DNA of 7,765 nt from Gammaproteobacteria bacterium (GCA_029882235.1 JAOULB010000089.1:1-7765); one strand, 5' to 3'; counted from the first letter of the stretch, positions 1-7,200 are shown. Program-made: numbers and translations. The notes: generated by a model not told the origin, from the letters alone.

Positions 1-114
1 AGTACCTTTAGCCGGAAGTAGTTCCTGTTTGTTTATTAATAAAGAACAGGCGGCGGGTTTTGCTGTGGTATCACGATAACGTTGATCCCATTTGATCTGA
101 TCGGGCTTGTTCAC
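1..114 (-). CDS. Probable class I SAM-dependent methyltransferase, N-terminal fragment (cut by window edge)
   Basis: An open frame starts at a GTG (114-112), two bases after the trkH stop, and runs 38 codons to the window edge without a stop. The translated start contains KWDQRYRD at residues 8-15, followed by KPAA, LLINKQELLPAKG and the window end. A WDxRYR element near the N-terminus, then a helix and an 'LLPxxG' turn just before the first SAM-binding strand (expected DLACG-like motif, outside the window), is the pattern of small TehB/UbiE-like class I methyltransferases. The SAM-binding motif itself is not visible, so substrate and subfamily cannot be given. No ATG lies nearby in this frame and no clear Shine-Dalgarno is seen, so translation may be coupled to termination of trkH. 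The family call rests on the N-terminal pattern alone; an unrelated protein is possible. Confidence 0.72.
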   Translation of the reverse strand, partial: MNKPDQIKWDQRYRDTTAKPAACSLLINKQELLPAKGT

Positions 115-116
115 GT

Positions 117-1571
117 TTATCGACGCCAGAAGGCGGGACTCAGTAATACCAGCAGGGTAAAGATTTCCAGTCGGCCTAATAACATGGCAAAGGCCAGCAC
201 CCATTTGGCGACGTCGGTGAGTGAGGCGTAGTTGGATCCGACTTCATTCAGACCGGGGCCGAGGTTATTGATACAGGCAGCGGTCGCAGAGAAGGCGCTG
301 ATTTGATCCAGCCCGGTGAGCATCAGTATCAACATGATGACAACAAAGATCGCAACATAGGTAGCGAAAAATCCCCACACTGCTTCAATGACGCGATCAG
401 GTAAGGCGGTATCGCCCACTTTAATCGGAATAATGGCACGGGGGTGAATGACGCGTTTGATTTCGCGCATACCCTGTTTCAGCAGGAGTAAAAAGCGAAT
501 CACTTTCATGCCGCCACCCGTTGAGCCAGCACAGGCGCCAATAAAACTGGTGAACAATAGCAGCACCGGTAAAAAGCCGGGCCAGTTATGGTACTCGGCG
601 GTCGTAAAACCGGTTGTGGTACCAATCGATACCGCCTGAAACACACCAGAAAGGATGGCATCTTCAGGGAATATAATTACATCTTTATAATACAGATAGG
701 CCGATGAGATTGCGCCGACGGTAAACAGGATGCCCAGATAGGTTTTAAATTCGACATCACGAAAATAATGTAAGGGGTTACGATCACGCCAGGCGGTAAA
801 GTGCAGTGCAAAGTTAACCCCGGCGAGCAGCATAAAGACAATCGCGACGACTTCAACCTGGGGCATATCATTAAAGTAACCCATGCTCTCATCGTGTGTA
901 GAGAAACCACCAATGGCGATAGTCGAAAAACTATGGCCAATCGCGTCAAACAGAGTCATGCCCGCAGCCCAGTAAGCGAGTGCACAGGCGACAGTAAGAG
1001 AAAGATAGATATACCAGAGTGCCTTGGCGGTTTCAGTGATGCGTGGTGTGAGTTTGCTGTCTTTCATTGGCCCCGGTGTTTCGGCGCGATACAGCTGCAT
1101 ACCACCAATCCCCAGCATGGGCATAATCGCCACCGCAATCACAATAATACCGATGCCACCGAGCCACTGCAGTTGCTGACGATAATAGAGAATGGATTTG
1201 GGCAGGTCTGCCAGTTGCGTGATTACGGTTGCACCTGTGGTGGTGAGCCCGGATAAGGATTCAAACACCGCATTCGTGAAACTCATATGGATGTGTTCAT
1301 TGAGATACAGGGGCAGGGCACCGACCAGACCGAGTACCGTCCAGAACATGGCGACAATGACAAAGCCATCACGCATACGAAATTCTTTGCGATAACGATT
1401 AACCGGCGCCCATAGAATGAAGCCGACCATGATGGTCAGGGTGAAGGCTTTCACGAACGGTGCTAATGCCTGATCCTGATAATAGAGTGATACCAGCATG
1501 GGTGGGATCAGCGAGGTGCTGAACACCATCAGGAACAGACCAAGCACACGTTGTACGGCGAATACCTGCAT
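117..1571 (-). CDS. trkH: Trk potassium uptake system, K+-translocating membrane subunit TrkH
   Basis: This 484-residue inner-membrane protein moves K+ into the cytoplasm and works with the cytoplasmic subunit TrkA. Its length is the usual one for the family (about 483 in E. coli). It shows the four pore-loop repeats of the TrkH/KtrB superfamily: SLSGLTTTGAT (residues 105-115), STIAIGGFST (216-225), SIGTTTGFTT (315-324) and NNLGPGL (435-441). Each carries the single filter glycine (G113, G221 or G222, G321, G438) that replaces the GYG of ordinary K+ channels. The intramembrane loop after the third repeat has the conserved GSTGGGMKVIR (349-359). Hydrophobic segments cover most of the chain, and the protein ends shortly after the last one. 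The ATG at 1571 lies 5 bp after the trkA stop, with no clear Shine-Dalgarno, which fits translational coupling. No broken or missing motif is seen. Confidence 0.97.
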   Translation of the reverse strand: MQVFAVQRVLGLFLMVFSTSLIPPMLVSLYYQDQALAPFVKAFTLTIMVGFILWAPVNRYRKEFRMRDGFVIVAMFWTVLGLVGALPLYLNEHIHMSFTNAVFESLSGLTTTGATVITQLADLPKSILYYRQQLQWLGGIGIIVIAVAIMPMLGIGGMQLYRAETPGPMKDSKLTPRITETAKALWYIYLSLTVACALAYWAAGMTLFDAIGHSFSTIAIGGFSTHDESMGYFNDMPQVEVVAIVFMLLAGVNFALHFTAWRDRNPLHYFRDVEFKTYLGILFTVGAISSAYLYYKDVIIFPEDAILSGVFQAVSIGTTTGFTTAEYHNWPGFLPVLLLFTSFIGACAGSTGGGMKVIRFLLLLKQGMREIKRVIHPRAIIPIKVGDTALPDRVIEAVWGFFATYVAIFVVIMLILMLTGLDQISAFSATAACINNLGPGLNEVGSNYASLTDVAKWVLAFAMLLGRLEIFTLLVLLSPAFWRR

Positions 1572-1576
1572 AGTGA

Positions 1577-2950
1577 TTATATAAAGGTGATCCCAACCTG
1601 GAACAGTCGCTCGACCTCATCAATGCGATTCTTATCCACCAGGAATAAGATGACATGGTCTTCGGACTCAATCACGGTATCGTGGTGGGCAATGATTACC
1701 TCACCGTTTCTGACGATGGCACCGATACTGGTGCCCTGCGGTAGTTTTAGATCTTCGATACTGGAACCCACCACTTTGGAGTTACTGCTATCGCCATGGG
1801 CAATCGCTTCAATCGCCTCAGCAGCACCGCGACGTAGTGAATGCACATTCACCACATCGCCACGCCGGATATGCGTGAGCAGGGTACCAATGGTGGCCAG
1901 CTGTGGAGAGATCGCAATATCGATATCACCACTCTGAACCAGATCAACATAGGCGGTACGATTGATTAGCGCCATGACCTTGCGTGCACCGAGTCGCTTC
2001 GCCAACATTGAGGACAATATATTGGCTTCATCATCATTGGTCAGGGCACAGAACACATCGGTATTTTCGATGTTTTCTTCCATCAGCAGTTCTTCATCGG
2101 CGGCATCGCCCAGCAGCACAATTGTTTTTTCGAGTTCATTGGCCAGCGCGGTTGAGCGTTCGATATTATGGTCAATCAGTTTAACCTGATAATCATTTTC
2201 CAGTGTCTTGGCCAGACGTCGACCAATATTACCGCCACCCACCAGCATAATGCGTTTATATGGTTTATCGAGGCGGCGTAATTCACCGATGACGTTTTTA
2301 ATATCTTTGGGTGCTGCGACGAAAAAGACTTCATCATCAGCTTCGATAACAGTAGTGCCTTCGGGCGGGATGGCGCGATCACGTCTGAAGATGGCAGCAA
2401 CCCGGGTTTCGATACCGGGCATATGATCGCGCAATTCTTTCAGTTCATGGCCGACCAGTGGGCCACCGTAATAGGCTTTTACACCGACCAGTTGCACCAG
2501 CCCATCGGCAAAGTCGAGCACCTGTAGTGCACCGGGGTATTCAATCAGGCGTTGAATATTCTGAGTGATTAATTGTTCTGGACTAATGAGGACATCAATC
2601 GGTAAGGCCTCCTGACTAAACAGCTTCGGATGACGCAGATAATCAATATCACGTACACGTGCGATCTTGGTCGGGGTATGAAACAGGGTGTAGGCGATTT
2701 GGCAGGCAACCATATTGGTTTCGTCGGAATCCGTCACGGCGATGATCATATCGGCATCATCAGCACCGGCCTTGCTTAGAATATGTGGGCGTGAACCATG
2801 ACCGGTGACCGTGCTGATGTCCAGACGGTCACGCAGGGCATGCAGTACTTTTTCATTATGATCGACAATGGTGATGTCATTGGCTTCGGTTGAAAGGTTA
2901 GCTGCAACCGAGCTACCGACCTGACCAGCACCGAGGATTATTATTTTCAT
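1577..2950 (-). CDS. trkA: Trk potassium uptake system, cytoplasmic NAD-binding regulatory subunit TrkA
   Basis: TrkA is the peripheral cytoplasmic subunit that binds nucleotides (NAD(H), ATP/ADP in the family) and gates TrkH. The 457-residue product has the duplicated RCK layout: RCK_N 1 at about 1-120, RCK_C 1 at about 140-225, RCK_N 2 at about 232-350 and RCK_C 2 at about 370-455. Both Rossmann glycine motifs are present, GAGQVG (7-12) and GGGNIG (238-243), each followed by an acidic residue at the end of strand 2 (D30, D260). Near-universal family blocks are visible: GADDADM, SDETNMVACQ, RLIEYPGALQV, KAYYGGPL, TNDDEAN, YVDLVQ, SLRRG.AEAIEA and the C-terminal DVERLF-like VERLF. The length matches E. 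coli TrkA (458). The ATG at 2950 begins the MKIIILGAGQ strand directly, so no other start is plausible. It lies 34 bp after the ntrX stop, and the leader has no clear Shine-Dalgarno. Confidence 0.98.
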   Translation of the reverse strand: MKIIILGAGQVGSSVAANLSTEANDITIVDHNEKVLHALRDRLDISTVTGHGSRPHILSKAGADDADMIIAVTDSDETNMVACQIAYTLFHTPTKIARVRDIDYLRHPKLFSQEALPIDVLISPEQLITQNIQRLIEYPGALQVLDFADGLVQLVGVKAYYGGPLVGHELKELRDHMPGIETRVAAIFRRDRAIPPEGTTVIEADDEVFFVAAPKDIKNVIGELRRLDKPYKRIMLVGGGNIGRRLAKTLENDYQVKLIDHNIERSTALANELEKTIVLLGDAADEELLMEENIENTDVFCALTNDDEANILSSMLAKRLGARKVMALINRTAYVDLVQSGDIDIAISPQLATIGTLLTHIRRGDVVNVHSLRRGAAEAIEAIAHGDSSNSKVVGSSIEDLKLPQGTSIGAIVRNGEVIIAHHDTVIESEDHVILFLVDKNRIDEVERLFQVGITFI

Positions 2951-2984
2951 TGTTATCGGTTCGTTATTGTCTTAATGCAGTTTA
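2951..2984 (-). other. 34-bp spacer between ntrX and trkA
   Basis: This is the longest non-coding stretch in the window. On the minus strand it follows directly on the ntrX TAA with a second TAA, giving tandem stops, and is AT-rich. I see no hairpin with a T-run, so it does not look like an intrinsic terminator. I also see no purine-rich ribosome-binding site at the usual distance before the trkA ATG. Any separate promoter for trkAH would have to lie largely inside the 3' end of ntrX; I found no convincing -35/-10 pair there by eye. Confidence 0.6.
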
Positions 2985-4403
2985 TTATTCCTGACTAATC
3001 GACTTCGGGTCGATACCCAGTGAACGCAGTTTACGGTAAAGATGGGTTCGTTCAAGCCCGGCGATTTGCGCCACCTTGCCAACGCTGCCGTTATTCTGCC
3101 GCAGCTGAAATTCCAGATAATCGCGTTCAAACATTTCGCGCGCTTCACGTAAAGGCAGTTCATAACTCGCCTTAGCAGAAGCAGATTTTGCTGATGTTGA
3201 TGGCTGTTCGCCTAAACAGAGTTCAACTTCTTCCAGGCTGATTTCATCACTACTACCTGTTATTAATAAACGTTGCACCAGATTCATGAGTTCGCGAATA
3301 TTGCCGGGCCAGGTGTAATTGCGTAAACGGTTTTGCGCGGCCATGCTGAATTTACGATAAGGCAGTTTTTCCTGATCAACATAAACAGAAATATAGTAAT
3401 TGAGTAACTCAGGCACATCTTCACGATGTTGTCGTAGTGCGGGAACCTGTATCGGCAGTACATTCAGCTGGTAATACAGATCCTGTCTGAATTTTTTTTC
3501 AGTAACCAGCTTTTCGAGTTGACGATGGGATGCCGCGACAACGCGTGCGTTTAGATCCAGTTGTTGATTACCATTGATACGATAATATTTTTTGGTTTCC
3601 AGCACGGCTAATAGTTTCGCCTGTGTGGTCAGATCCATTTCACTAATATCATTAAACAGTACGGTGCCACCACTAGCCTGTTCTAGTAGACCAAGATGGG
3701 CCTGCTCATTGTCTTCATAACCAAAGATTTCTCGTGCCGCCTGTTCGGGATCAAGCGAAGCAATATTAATTTCTATAAATTTATTTTCTTTGTGCGGGCT
3801 ACACAGATGCAGGTAATGGGCAATGACATTGATACCACTGCCAGACTCACCCGTGATGAGTATGGGGGTTTCATGCATGGCCAGCCGTTGTACCTGTTCA
3901 CGCAGTTGTTGCATGGCAGCACTTCTGCCAACCGGTTCAGAAACACCGACTTTTGCGGTTTGAGTGTCGCTGGCTTTTTGTTTGCTGCCCTTCTGTAACG
4001 CATTCTCAATAATTAATAACAGCTTGGTGAGGGATAAAGGCTTTTCGACAAAATCAAAGGCACCGAGCCGCGTCGCTTCCACCGCTGTTTCGACCGTACC
4101 ATGACCGGACATCATCACCACCGGGGCGAGAGCACCGGCCTCAACCCATTCTTTCAGTAGCGTAATACCATCCACATCCGGCATCCAGATGTCGAGCAGG
4201 ATTAGATCGGGCTGGTCGTTCTGTAAGATCTGACGTGCGGACTTGCCATCTTCAGCCGTGCTGACCTGATAGCCTTCGTCTTCAAGAATTTCCTGGATCA
4301 GGTTACGAATATCAGGCTCATCATCCACCACCAGAATAGCCGGGCTTTGCCGGGTATGGGCACTGTGATGGATCGATTGGCTGGATGCGTTATGCAGCTG
4401 CAT
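2985..4403 (-). CDS. ntrX: NtrX-type response regulator with degenerate AAA+ domain
   Basis: This 472-residue protein is the predicted cytoplasmic partner of the upstream NtrY kinase. The receiver (about 22-138) is complete: acidic pair D27/D28, phosphoacceptor D71 in LLDIWMPD, S99 and K121. A central AAA+ domain of the NtrC/NtrX type spans about 155-385, and a Fis-type helix-turn-helix lies at about 418-463 (VAQIAGLERTHLYRKL at 444-459). The AAA+ domain is unusual. Walker A reads GESGSGIN (185-192) with Ile191 where Lys is expected, Walker B reads VLFND (248-252) where LFLDE is usual, sensor I is ASH (291-293), the presumed arginine finger is Gln312, and no GAFTGA loop is present. The sensor II region WPGNIREL (365-372) is kept. 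The start at 4403 is chosen because GGAGA sits 9 bases upstream; it overlaps ntrY by 14 bp and leaves a 20-residue polar, His-containing N-terminal tail. A longer frame reaches 4496 but would overlap ntrY by 107 bp. The NtrX assignment rests on domain order, the NtrY neighbour and the C-terminal LREAREMFERDYL block. Confidence 0.9.
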   Translation of the reverse strand: MQLHNASSQSIHHSAHTRQSPAILVVDDEPDIRNLIQEILEDEGYQVSTAEDGKSARQILQNDQPDLILLDIWMPDVDGITLLKEWVEAGALAPVVMMSGHGTVETAVEATRLGAFDFVEKPLSLTKLLLIIENALQKGSKQKASDTQTAKVGVSEPVGRSAAMQQLREQVQRLAMHETPILITGESGSGINVIAHYLHLCSPHKENKFIEINIASLDPEQAAREIFGYEDNEQAHLGLLEQASGGTVLFNDISEMDLTTQAKLLAVLETKKYYRINGNQQLDLNARVVAASHRQLEKLVTEKKFRQDLYYQLNVLPIQVPALRQHREDVPELLNYYISVYVDQEKLPYRKFSMAAQNRLRNYTWPGNIRELMNLVQRLLITGSSDEISLEEVELCLGEQPSTSAKSASAKASYELPLREAREMFERDYLEFQLRQNNGSVGKVAQIAGLERTHLYRKLRSLGIDPKSISQE

Positions 4404-6642
4404 CGTTATTCGTCTCCAGTTGAGGTTCCGAGTCGCTATCAGTGTCGGTGATTCGTTCATCTGACGCAACAGGTAGGCGTAATATAACACTGACACCGCC
4501 CTCAGGCAGGTTTTCTGCGCGAATCATACCGCCATGCTCTTCGATGATCTTTTTCACGATCGCCAGACCCAGTCCACTGCCTTTGGGTTTAGTGGTGACA
4601 TAGGGTTCAAACAGGTGTTCAAACACATCTTCTGGAATGCCAGGGCCGTTGTCCTCGATTTGCAGCTCGATATACTGGCTACGTGCATCTTCGACTGCCT
4701 GAGTAATGAGTCGAATCTGACCCGGCTGCTCATCATCCATCGCCTCCAGGGCATTCTTGATCAGGTTATGCAGCAGCTGACGCAGACGCCCGACATCAGC
4801 CTTGACCAGCGGCAGCTGCTTATCGAGTTGTAAGCTAAAGCGTGTGCGGCTCTCGTTGGTCCGATAGAGCTCGTAGACTTCGGCAATGATGGTGTTCAGA
4901 TCAATCGCCTGTAATTGCAGTGCTGGCATGCGGGCATAATCCGAGAAGGCCTTGACCATTTCTTTCAGTGTTTGTACCTGTTGCACGATGGTGTGGGTGG
5001 AGCGATCCAGTACCTCGGCATCTTCAGCATCCATGGTATCGAGATATTTGCGCCGTAGACGCTCGGCGGAGAGCTGGATCGGGGTTAGCGGATTCTTGAT
5101 TTCATGCGCGAGTCGACGCGCCACTTCACCCCAGGCGGCATTGCGCTGGGCCTGTTGCAGGTTAGTGATGTCATCAAACACGATCATATGTCCGCCCTGC
5201 AAGGTAATCGTATGGGGCAGTGAGGTACCGCGACACATCAGCACCTGGCGGCCAGCGCCACTGAACAGAGTGACCTCGTCATGCCATTCCTGTTCGTTAT
5301 TGCTGAGATGAGGTTGAATCACGTCAATAAATTGCTGGATCTGAGGATAGTTGCTGGCGATATCCGCCAGTGCAAGACCATAGTTTTCATGCAAGGGAAC
5401 CCCCAGGATCTGAAATGCGGTGGGGTTGCTGCTATGCAAATGATGTTCATCATCAAAGGTCAGCACCCCAGATGACAGATGGGCTAGCACCACTTCGAGA
5501 TAGGCGTTCTGCTGTTCCATTTGTTGCTGGCTCAGGCGCGCTGCATCATCGGCCAGGGCGATCTTGCGGGTCATCTCATTAAATGATTTTACCAGCTGGC
5601 CCAGTTCGTCACGGCTGGCGGGGGGCAGGCGCGTGTCATAATTACCAGCCGCGACGGCCTGAGTGCCTTCGACCAGATCGGTAATCGGTGCGACCATACG
5701 ACGCGAATAATAGAACGCGGCCCAGATGGCGGTGAGGATACTGAGTAACAACACCAGCGAAAGGGTCAGGATAAAGCTGTATTTCAGCGGCAGGCGCATA
5801 TAGGCCAGCTCGTTATAGTCACCAAAGGCGGTCTGTACACTAGCGGCGAGATTGTTAATGCGCTCGGGGATATCGTACAGGGCCTGCAGGATACGTTTTT
5901 CGGTGACTGGATGACTCGGCGGGATATGTACCGCAATACGAATGGAGAGCTCCTTGTCGGAAATAGGAATCAGGCCGATCTCAGGGCGGCTTTGTTGTGT
6001 CTTTAAATAGTTAGTATCAGAGAGACCCTGGGGAACCAGTCGCCCGGTTTCCTTACTGCTGGTTGCGATAATGCGGCCACTGGCCGAGAACAGCGTCAGC
6101 TCCGCCATGCCGGCGCTACTGCGAAAATCATTCAGGGACGGGGCCACCAGACCATCGGGTACACCCTGTATCTGTTTGCCGGAATCCTCAACCTCACGCA
6201 GCAGTTCATGCATGCGGATCCCCAGTGAGGCCTGACTCAACTCCAGCGCATCTTTGAGTGCATCTTCGACGCGCACATCAAACCAGCTGTCGATACCGCG
6301 CTGCAGAAATTCGAGCGAGAAGTAGTACACCACCGAGACGGGTGTGACCGACAGAATGACAAACATCACCACCAGACGCGCTGTAAGCCGAGAGCCGGTG
6401 ACCCGGGCGCGGTACTGTTTGATCATTTGATAGATGTTATTGCCGATCAGGGCAATCATCAGGACGATGGCGAGAATATTGATGCCCAGCAGCACTGAAT
6501 AAAGTCGTCCGAACAGGATGGAGTTCTGGGTCGCGCCACTTAATAAATAGAGCGACGACAGCAGCAACACGAACATAATGGCGACCACGGTGGTGCCATT
6601 CATAAACTGTTTAATTGCTTGTCTTATTGCTGTAATGGCCAT
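4390..6642 (-). CDS. ntrY: NtrY-type membrane sensor histidine kinase
   Basis: This 750-residue inner-membrane kinase should autophosphorylate and pass phosphate to the NtrX encoded next. Three hydrophobic segments (about 17-36, 45-68, 88-108) precede an extracytoplasmic sensor region (about 109-287). A fourth segment (about 288-311) leads to HAMP (about 312-365, RRMVAPITDLVEG...AAGNYDTRLP), a PAS domain (about 376-495) and the kinase core. The H-box is LAHEIKNPLTPIQLS with H513, the N-box is HNLIKNALEAMDD with N630, G1 is DNGPGIP (664-670), the F-box is FEPYVTTK (678-685) and G2 is GSGLGLA (688-694). All catalytic elements look intact. The four-segment N-terminus plus HAMP-PAS-HisKA-HATPase is the NtrY layout. 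The C-terminus has an acidic tail (about 727-750, TDTDSDSEP). The start at 6642 overlaps the preceding gene by 19 bp; an alternative ATG at 6603 would remove 13 residues. Nitrogen control is the family's historical role; the signal here is unknown. Confidence 0.92.
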   Translation of the reverse strand: MAITAIRQAIKQFMNGTTVVAIMFVLLLSSLYLLSGATQNSILFGRLYSVLLGINILAIVLMIALIGNNIYQMIKQYRARVTGSRLTARLVVMFVILSVTPVSVVYYFSLEFLQRGIDSWFDVRVEDALKDALELSQASLGIRMHELLREVEDSGKQIQGVPDGLVAPSLNDFRSSAGMAELTLFSASGRIIATSSKETGRLVPQGLSDTNYLKTQQSRPEIGLIPISDKELSIRIAVHIPPSHPVTEKRILQALYDIPERINNLAASVQTAFGDYNELAYMRLPLKYSFILTLSLVLLLSILTAIWAAFYYSRRMVAPITDLVEGTQAVAAGNYDTRLPPASRDELGQLVKSFNEMTRKIALADDAARLSQQQMEQQNAYLEVVLAHLSSGVLTFDDEHHLHSSNPTAFQILGVPLHENYGLALADIASNYPQIQQFIDVIQPHLSNNEQEWHDEVTLFSGAGRQVLMCRGTSLPHTITLQGGHMIVFDDITNLQQAQRNAAWGEVARRLAHEIKNPLTPIQLSAERLRRKYLDTMDAEDAEVLDRSTHTIVQQVQTLKEMVKAFSDYARMPALQLQAIDLNTIIAEVYELYRTNESRTRFSLQLDKQLPLVKADVGRLRQLLHNLIKNALEAMDDEQPGQIRLITQAVEDARSQYIELQIEDNGPGIPEDVFEHLFEPYVTTKPKGSGLGLAIVKKIIEEHGGMIRAENLPEGGVSVILRLPVASDERITDTDSDSEPQLETNNDAAA
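4413..4417 (-). promoter_or_regulatory. Ribosome-binding site of ntrX
   Basis: GGAGA on the minus strand ends 9 bases before the ATG at 4403-4401. It lies inside the 3' end of ntrY and is the clearest Shine-Dalgarno in the window. It decides between this start and the upstream in-frame ATGs at 4460 and 4496, which would extend the protein into the ntrY frame with non-family sequence. Confidence 0.75.
6624..6642 (-). other. 19-bp overlap between the DUF4390 gene and ntrY
   Basis: The ATG of ntrY (6642-6640) lies inside the last codons of the DUF4390 gene (ending WPLQQ and TAA at 6626-6624), in a different frame. No clear Shine-Dalgarno precedes the ntrY ATG, so its translation probably depends on ribosomes finishing the upstream gene. 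Confidence 0.85.
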
Positions 6643-7181
6643 GAGTACCAGTCACTTGAAAGACGCCAGTCCGAAGACAGATAGGCCAGTGGCCGCATCG
6701 GAGCCGGCAGGGATTCAATATCCAGGTAAACGCGCAGGTTCACCTGATAACGTTCATCCTCCTCAATCAGTCCTTTATCGATCAGCGGCAGGTTGGTGAC
6801 CTGACCCAGCGTTGACAGGGTTGCAGTCAGACTGTTGTAGTTATGCTGCGCGCCACTGTTGAGGTTGTTAATAATATATTTTTTAGTCAGCGCGTGATAC
6901 AGCAGTAAATAGCCCTGTTGCAGCGTCGCGACCTCTTTATTCCAGAGCCAGCTACGCTGGCGTTCAACGCCAATGTCCATCAGGATGATCAGCGGGATAC
7001 CACTTTGCAGCGCACGCTGGGCCTCATCCGAAAAGGTGTAATTGATGCGGGCGTTGAGTACGTAGACATTATCGCGCAACTCGGTGGCGACACTCCTGAC
7101 CTTAAACTCAGCGGCCTGTGACAGTGGAGCAAAGCCGGCGATCAGTATCCCTAGCGACAGGGCGCGCAGTGATCGGGCCAT
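6624..7181 (-). CDS. Secreted DUF4390-family protein, function unknown
   Basis: The 185-residue product starts with a typical Sec signal peptide: basic n-region MARSLR, hydrophobic core ALSLGILIAGFAPL and a likely cut after SQA (residue 23), giving a mature protein beginning AEFKV. The mature part is a small domain matching the DUF4390 pattern I recognise: a predicted strand NARINYTFSDEA (43-54), then WLWNKEVATLQQGY (78-91), YHALTKKYIINNLNSG (95-110), LPLID (131-135), ERYQVNLRVYLDIESLP (143-159) and a C-terminal RPLAYLSSDWRL (163-174). It contains no cysteine after the signal peptide and no catalytic motif. It lies 19 bp after rsmB and overlaps ntrY by 19 bp. The frame stays open upstream to 7457, but that part is rsmB read in another frame. 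A start at 7226 with a weak GGATGG before it is the main alternative and would overlap rsmB by 26 bp. Family members often sit beside ntrYX; a role with the sensor is inference. Confidence 0.88.
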   Translation of the reverse strand: MARSLRALSLGILIAGFAPLSQAAEFKVRSVATELRDNVYVLNARINYTFSDEAQRALQSGIPLIILMDIGVERQRSWLWNKEVATLQQGYLLLYHALTKKYIINNLNSGAQHNYNSLTATLSTLGQVTNLPLIDKGLIEEDERYQVNLRVYLDIESLPAPMRPLAYLSSDWRLSSDWYSWPLQQ

Positions 7182-7200
7182 CGGCCAGCGTTGTTTTGGT

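Noticed and set aside
24..50. Inverted repeat (CCTGTT ... AACAGG flanking the palindrome TTTATTAATAAA) that could be read as a terminator after trkH.
   Set aside because: It has no T-run after the stem on the minus strand, the stem is interrupted by mismatches, and it lies inside the open frame of the probable methyltransferase (codons for CSLLINKQ).
801..1256. Open frame of 151 codons on the plus strand.
   Set aside because: It lies wholly within trkH, antisense to it, and its translation has no recognisable domain; it is a shadow of the real gene.
1399..1671. Minus-strand frame of 90 codons across the trkA-trkH junction.
   Set aside because: It overlaps two certain genes in another frame and shows no family features.
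4404..4496. Upstream extension of the NtrX frame by 31 residues.
   Set aside because: It is the 3' end of ntrY in another frame, and the good ribosome-binding site lies at 4413-4417, in front of the ATG at 4403.
4952..5311. Plus-strand frame of 119 codons inside ntrY.
   Set aside because: It is antisense to the PAS and HisKA region of ntrY, rich in Ser, Arg and Cys as expected of a shadow frame, with no independent support.
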